Made by a program: the position numbers and the translations under genes. A stretch of 5,476 nt of DNA from Paracoccaceae bacterium (GTDB lineage Bacteria > Pseudomonadota > Alphaproteobacteria > Rhodobacterales > Rhodobacteraceae). Shown here one piece after another: positions 4,544 to 5,476 of the stretch. The notes beneath the pieces were generated by a model, which did not search any database, was not told the DNA's origin, and saw only the letters and a list, made by a program, of their open reading frames with translations. The stretch covers positions 1 through 5,476 of the forward strand of contig JAASTF010000226.1 of assembly GCA_021767525.1 (NCBI GenBank), in the 5' to 3' direction. How positions within the stretch are numbered: the stretch's first letter is position 1; every line of letters begins with the position of its first letter.

Positions 4544-5476
4544 ATGTTTGAAAATCTGTCCGAACGCCTGTCCGGTGTCTTCGACCGCCTGACGAAACAG
4601 GGCGCCCTGTCCGAAGATGACGTGAAAACCGCCCTGCGCGAGGTGCGCGTCGCCCTGCTCGAGGCCGACGTGTCGCTGCCCGTCGCGCGCGAATTCATCA
4701 AGACCGTGCAGGACAAGGCCACCGGCCAGGCAGTGACGAAATCCGTCACCCCGGGCCAGCAGGTCGTGAAAATCGTGCACGATGCGCTGGTCGACACGCT
4801 GACCGGCGACGAAGACCCCGGCAAGCTGAAAATCGACAACCCGCCCGCGCCCGTCCTGATGGTGGGCCTGCAGGGCGGCGGTAAAACCACCACCACCGCC
4901 AAGCTGGCCAAGCGCCTGAAGGAAAAAGAGGGCAAGCGCGTGCTGATGGCCTCGCTTGACGTGTATCGCCCCGCGGCGATGGATCAGCTGGCCATGCTGG
5001 GCGCGCAGATCGGCGTCGACACCTTGCCCATCGTGCCGGGCCAGAAACCCGTCGACATCGCCAAGCGCGCCAAGCAGCAGGCGACGATGGGCGGCTACGA
5101 CGTGTACATGCTCGACACCGCCGGCCGCCTGCAGATCGACCAGGTGCTGATGCAAGAGGTCGAAGATGTGCGCGACGTGGTCAGCCCGCGCGAAACCCTG
5201 CTGGTGGTCGACGGCCTGACCGGCCAGGTCGCCGTCGAGGTGGTGCAGGAGTTCGACGACAAGATCGGCATCTCGGGCGTCGTCCTGACGCGGATGGACG
5301 GCGACGGCCGCGGCGGTGCGGCACTCTCGATGCGCGCGGTCACCGGCAAGCCGATCCGCTTCGTCGGCCTCGGCGAGAAGATGGACGCGCTGGAAACCTT
5401 CGAGCCGGACCGCATCGCGGGCCGCATCCTCGGCATGGGCGACATCGTCGCGCTGGTCGAGAAGGCGCAGGAGACC
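4544..5476 (+). CDS. ffh: Signal recognition particle protein Ffh, N and G domains (C-terminal M domain outside window)
   Basis: Ffh binds the SRP RNA and signal sequences of nascent membrane proteins and, with its receptor FtsY, delivers ribosomes to the inner membrane. It is an SRP GTPase. The first 311 residues are visible, running in frame to the last base. Residues 1-88 form the helical N domain (MFENLSERLSGVFDRL start, ALLEADVSLPVAREF). The G domain shows G1 GLQGGGKT (108-115, Lys114), DVYRPAA (139-145), DTAGR (191-195), TRMD (249-252, with Arg where many homologues have Lys) and GLGE (275-278). The methionine-rich M domain of the usual protein of about 450-500 residues must follow. Two oddities are Gly112 where Ser or Ala is common in the P-loop, and Val229 in GLTGQVAVE where Asp is usual (GQDA). 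The start is fixed by AAAGGAG eight bases upstream. The gene is divergent from the kinase gene, with no functional link evident. Confidence 0.97.
   Translation, partial: MFENLSERLSGVFDRLTKQGALSEDDVKTALREVRVALLEADVSLPVAREFIKTVQDKATGQAVTKSVTPGQQVVKIVHDALVDTLTGDEDPGKLKIDNPPAPVLMVGLQGGGKTTTTAKLAKRLKEKEGKRVLMASLDVYRPAAMDQLAMLGAQIGVDTLPIVPGQKPVDIAKRAKQQATMGGYDVYMLDTAGRLQIDQVLMQEVEDVRDVVSPRETLLVVDGLTGQVAVEVVQEFDDKIGISGVVLTRMDGDGRGGAALSMRAVTGKPIRFVGLGEKMDALETFEPDRIAGRILGMGDIVALVEKAQET

Noticed and set aside
4191..4592. Short open frames in the intergenic region on both strands (for example 4191-4592 plus, 4526-4233 minus).
   Set aside because: They have no ribosome sites, are Arg/Pro/Gly-rich and of low complexity, overlap the ffh start and show no family resemblance.
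4160..5155. Upstream extension of the kinase open frame to a Met at 5155.
   Set aside because: The extra 332 residues are antisense to ffh and to the intergenic region, and show no domain. A GTG with a good ribosome site at 4159 gives a sensible protein.

Overview
This is a very GC-rich window with strongly GC-biased third codon positions. It looks like alphaproteobacterial chromosome, most likely Rhodobacterales/Rhodobacteraceae. The best clue is the Ffh protein at the right end, whose G-domain wording (LTRMDGDGRGGAALSMRAV, ILGMGDIVALVEK) is what I recall from that order. This placement is from memory and was not searched.

Layout: three genes lie on the minus strand and are read right to left. 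They are a soluble hybrid histidine kinase (4159-1478), a LysR-family regulator (1408-515) and an EamA/DMT-family membrane transporter that runs off the left edge (518-1). The regulator and transporter overlap by four bases (ATGA), so they are probably translationally coupled. Only 69 bases with no convincing terminator separate the kinase from the regulator, so the three may form one operon. On the plus strand, divergent from the kinase, is ffh (4544 to the right edge), the protein subunit of the signal recognition particle. Its M domain lies outside the window.

The kinase is the most elaborate protein here. I read it as a degenerate receiver-like N-terminal domain, two PAS domains, HisKA, HATPase, a complete receiver and a C-terminal Hpt domain, with no membrane segment. 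All residues needed for a His-Asp-His relay inside one chain are present, and a plausible internal start could also yield the Hpt domain as a free 122-residue protein.

The 384-base divergent intergenic region (4160-4543) has no convincing gene but is full of structure: a 28-bp interrupted inverted repeat, a candidate promoter reading towards ffh, three back-to-back hairpins just downstream of that promoter, a 10-bp palindrome, and an exact 11-bp direct repeat. The two repeat copies can enter mutually exclusive pairings, one of which places the ffh ribosome binding site in a hairpin loop. This possible structured ffh leader RNA is the part of the window most worth a second look. Its function is inference.

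No tRNA, rRNA, insertion sequence, CRISPR array or phage gene was seen.
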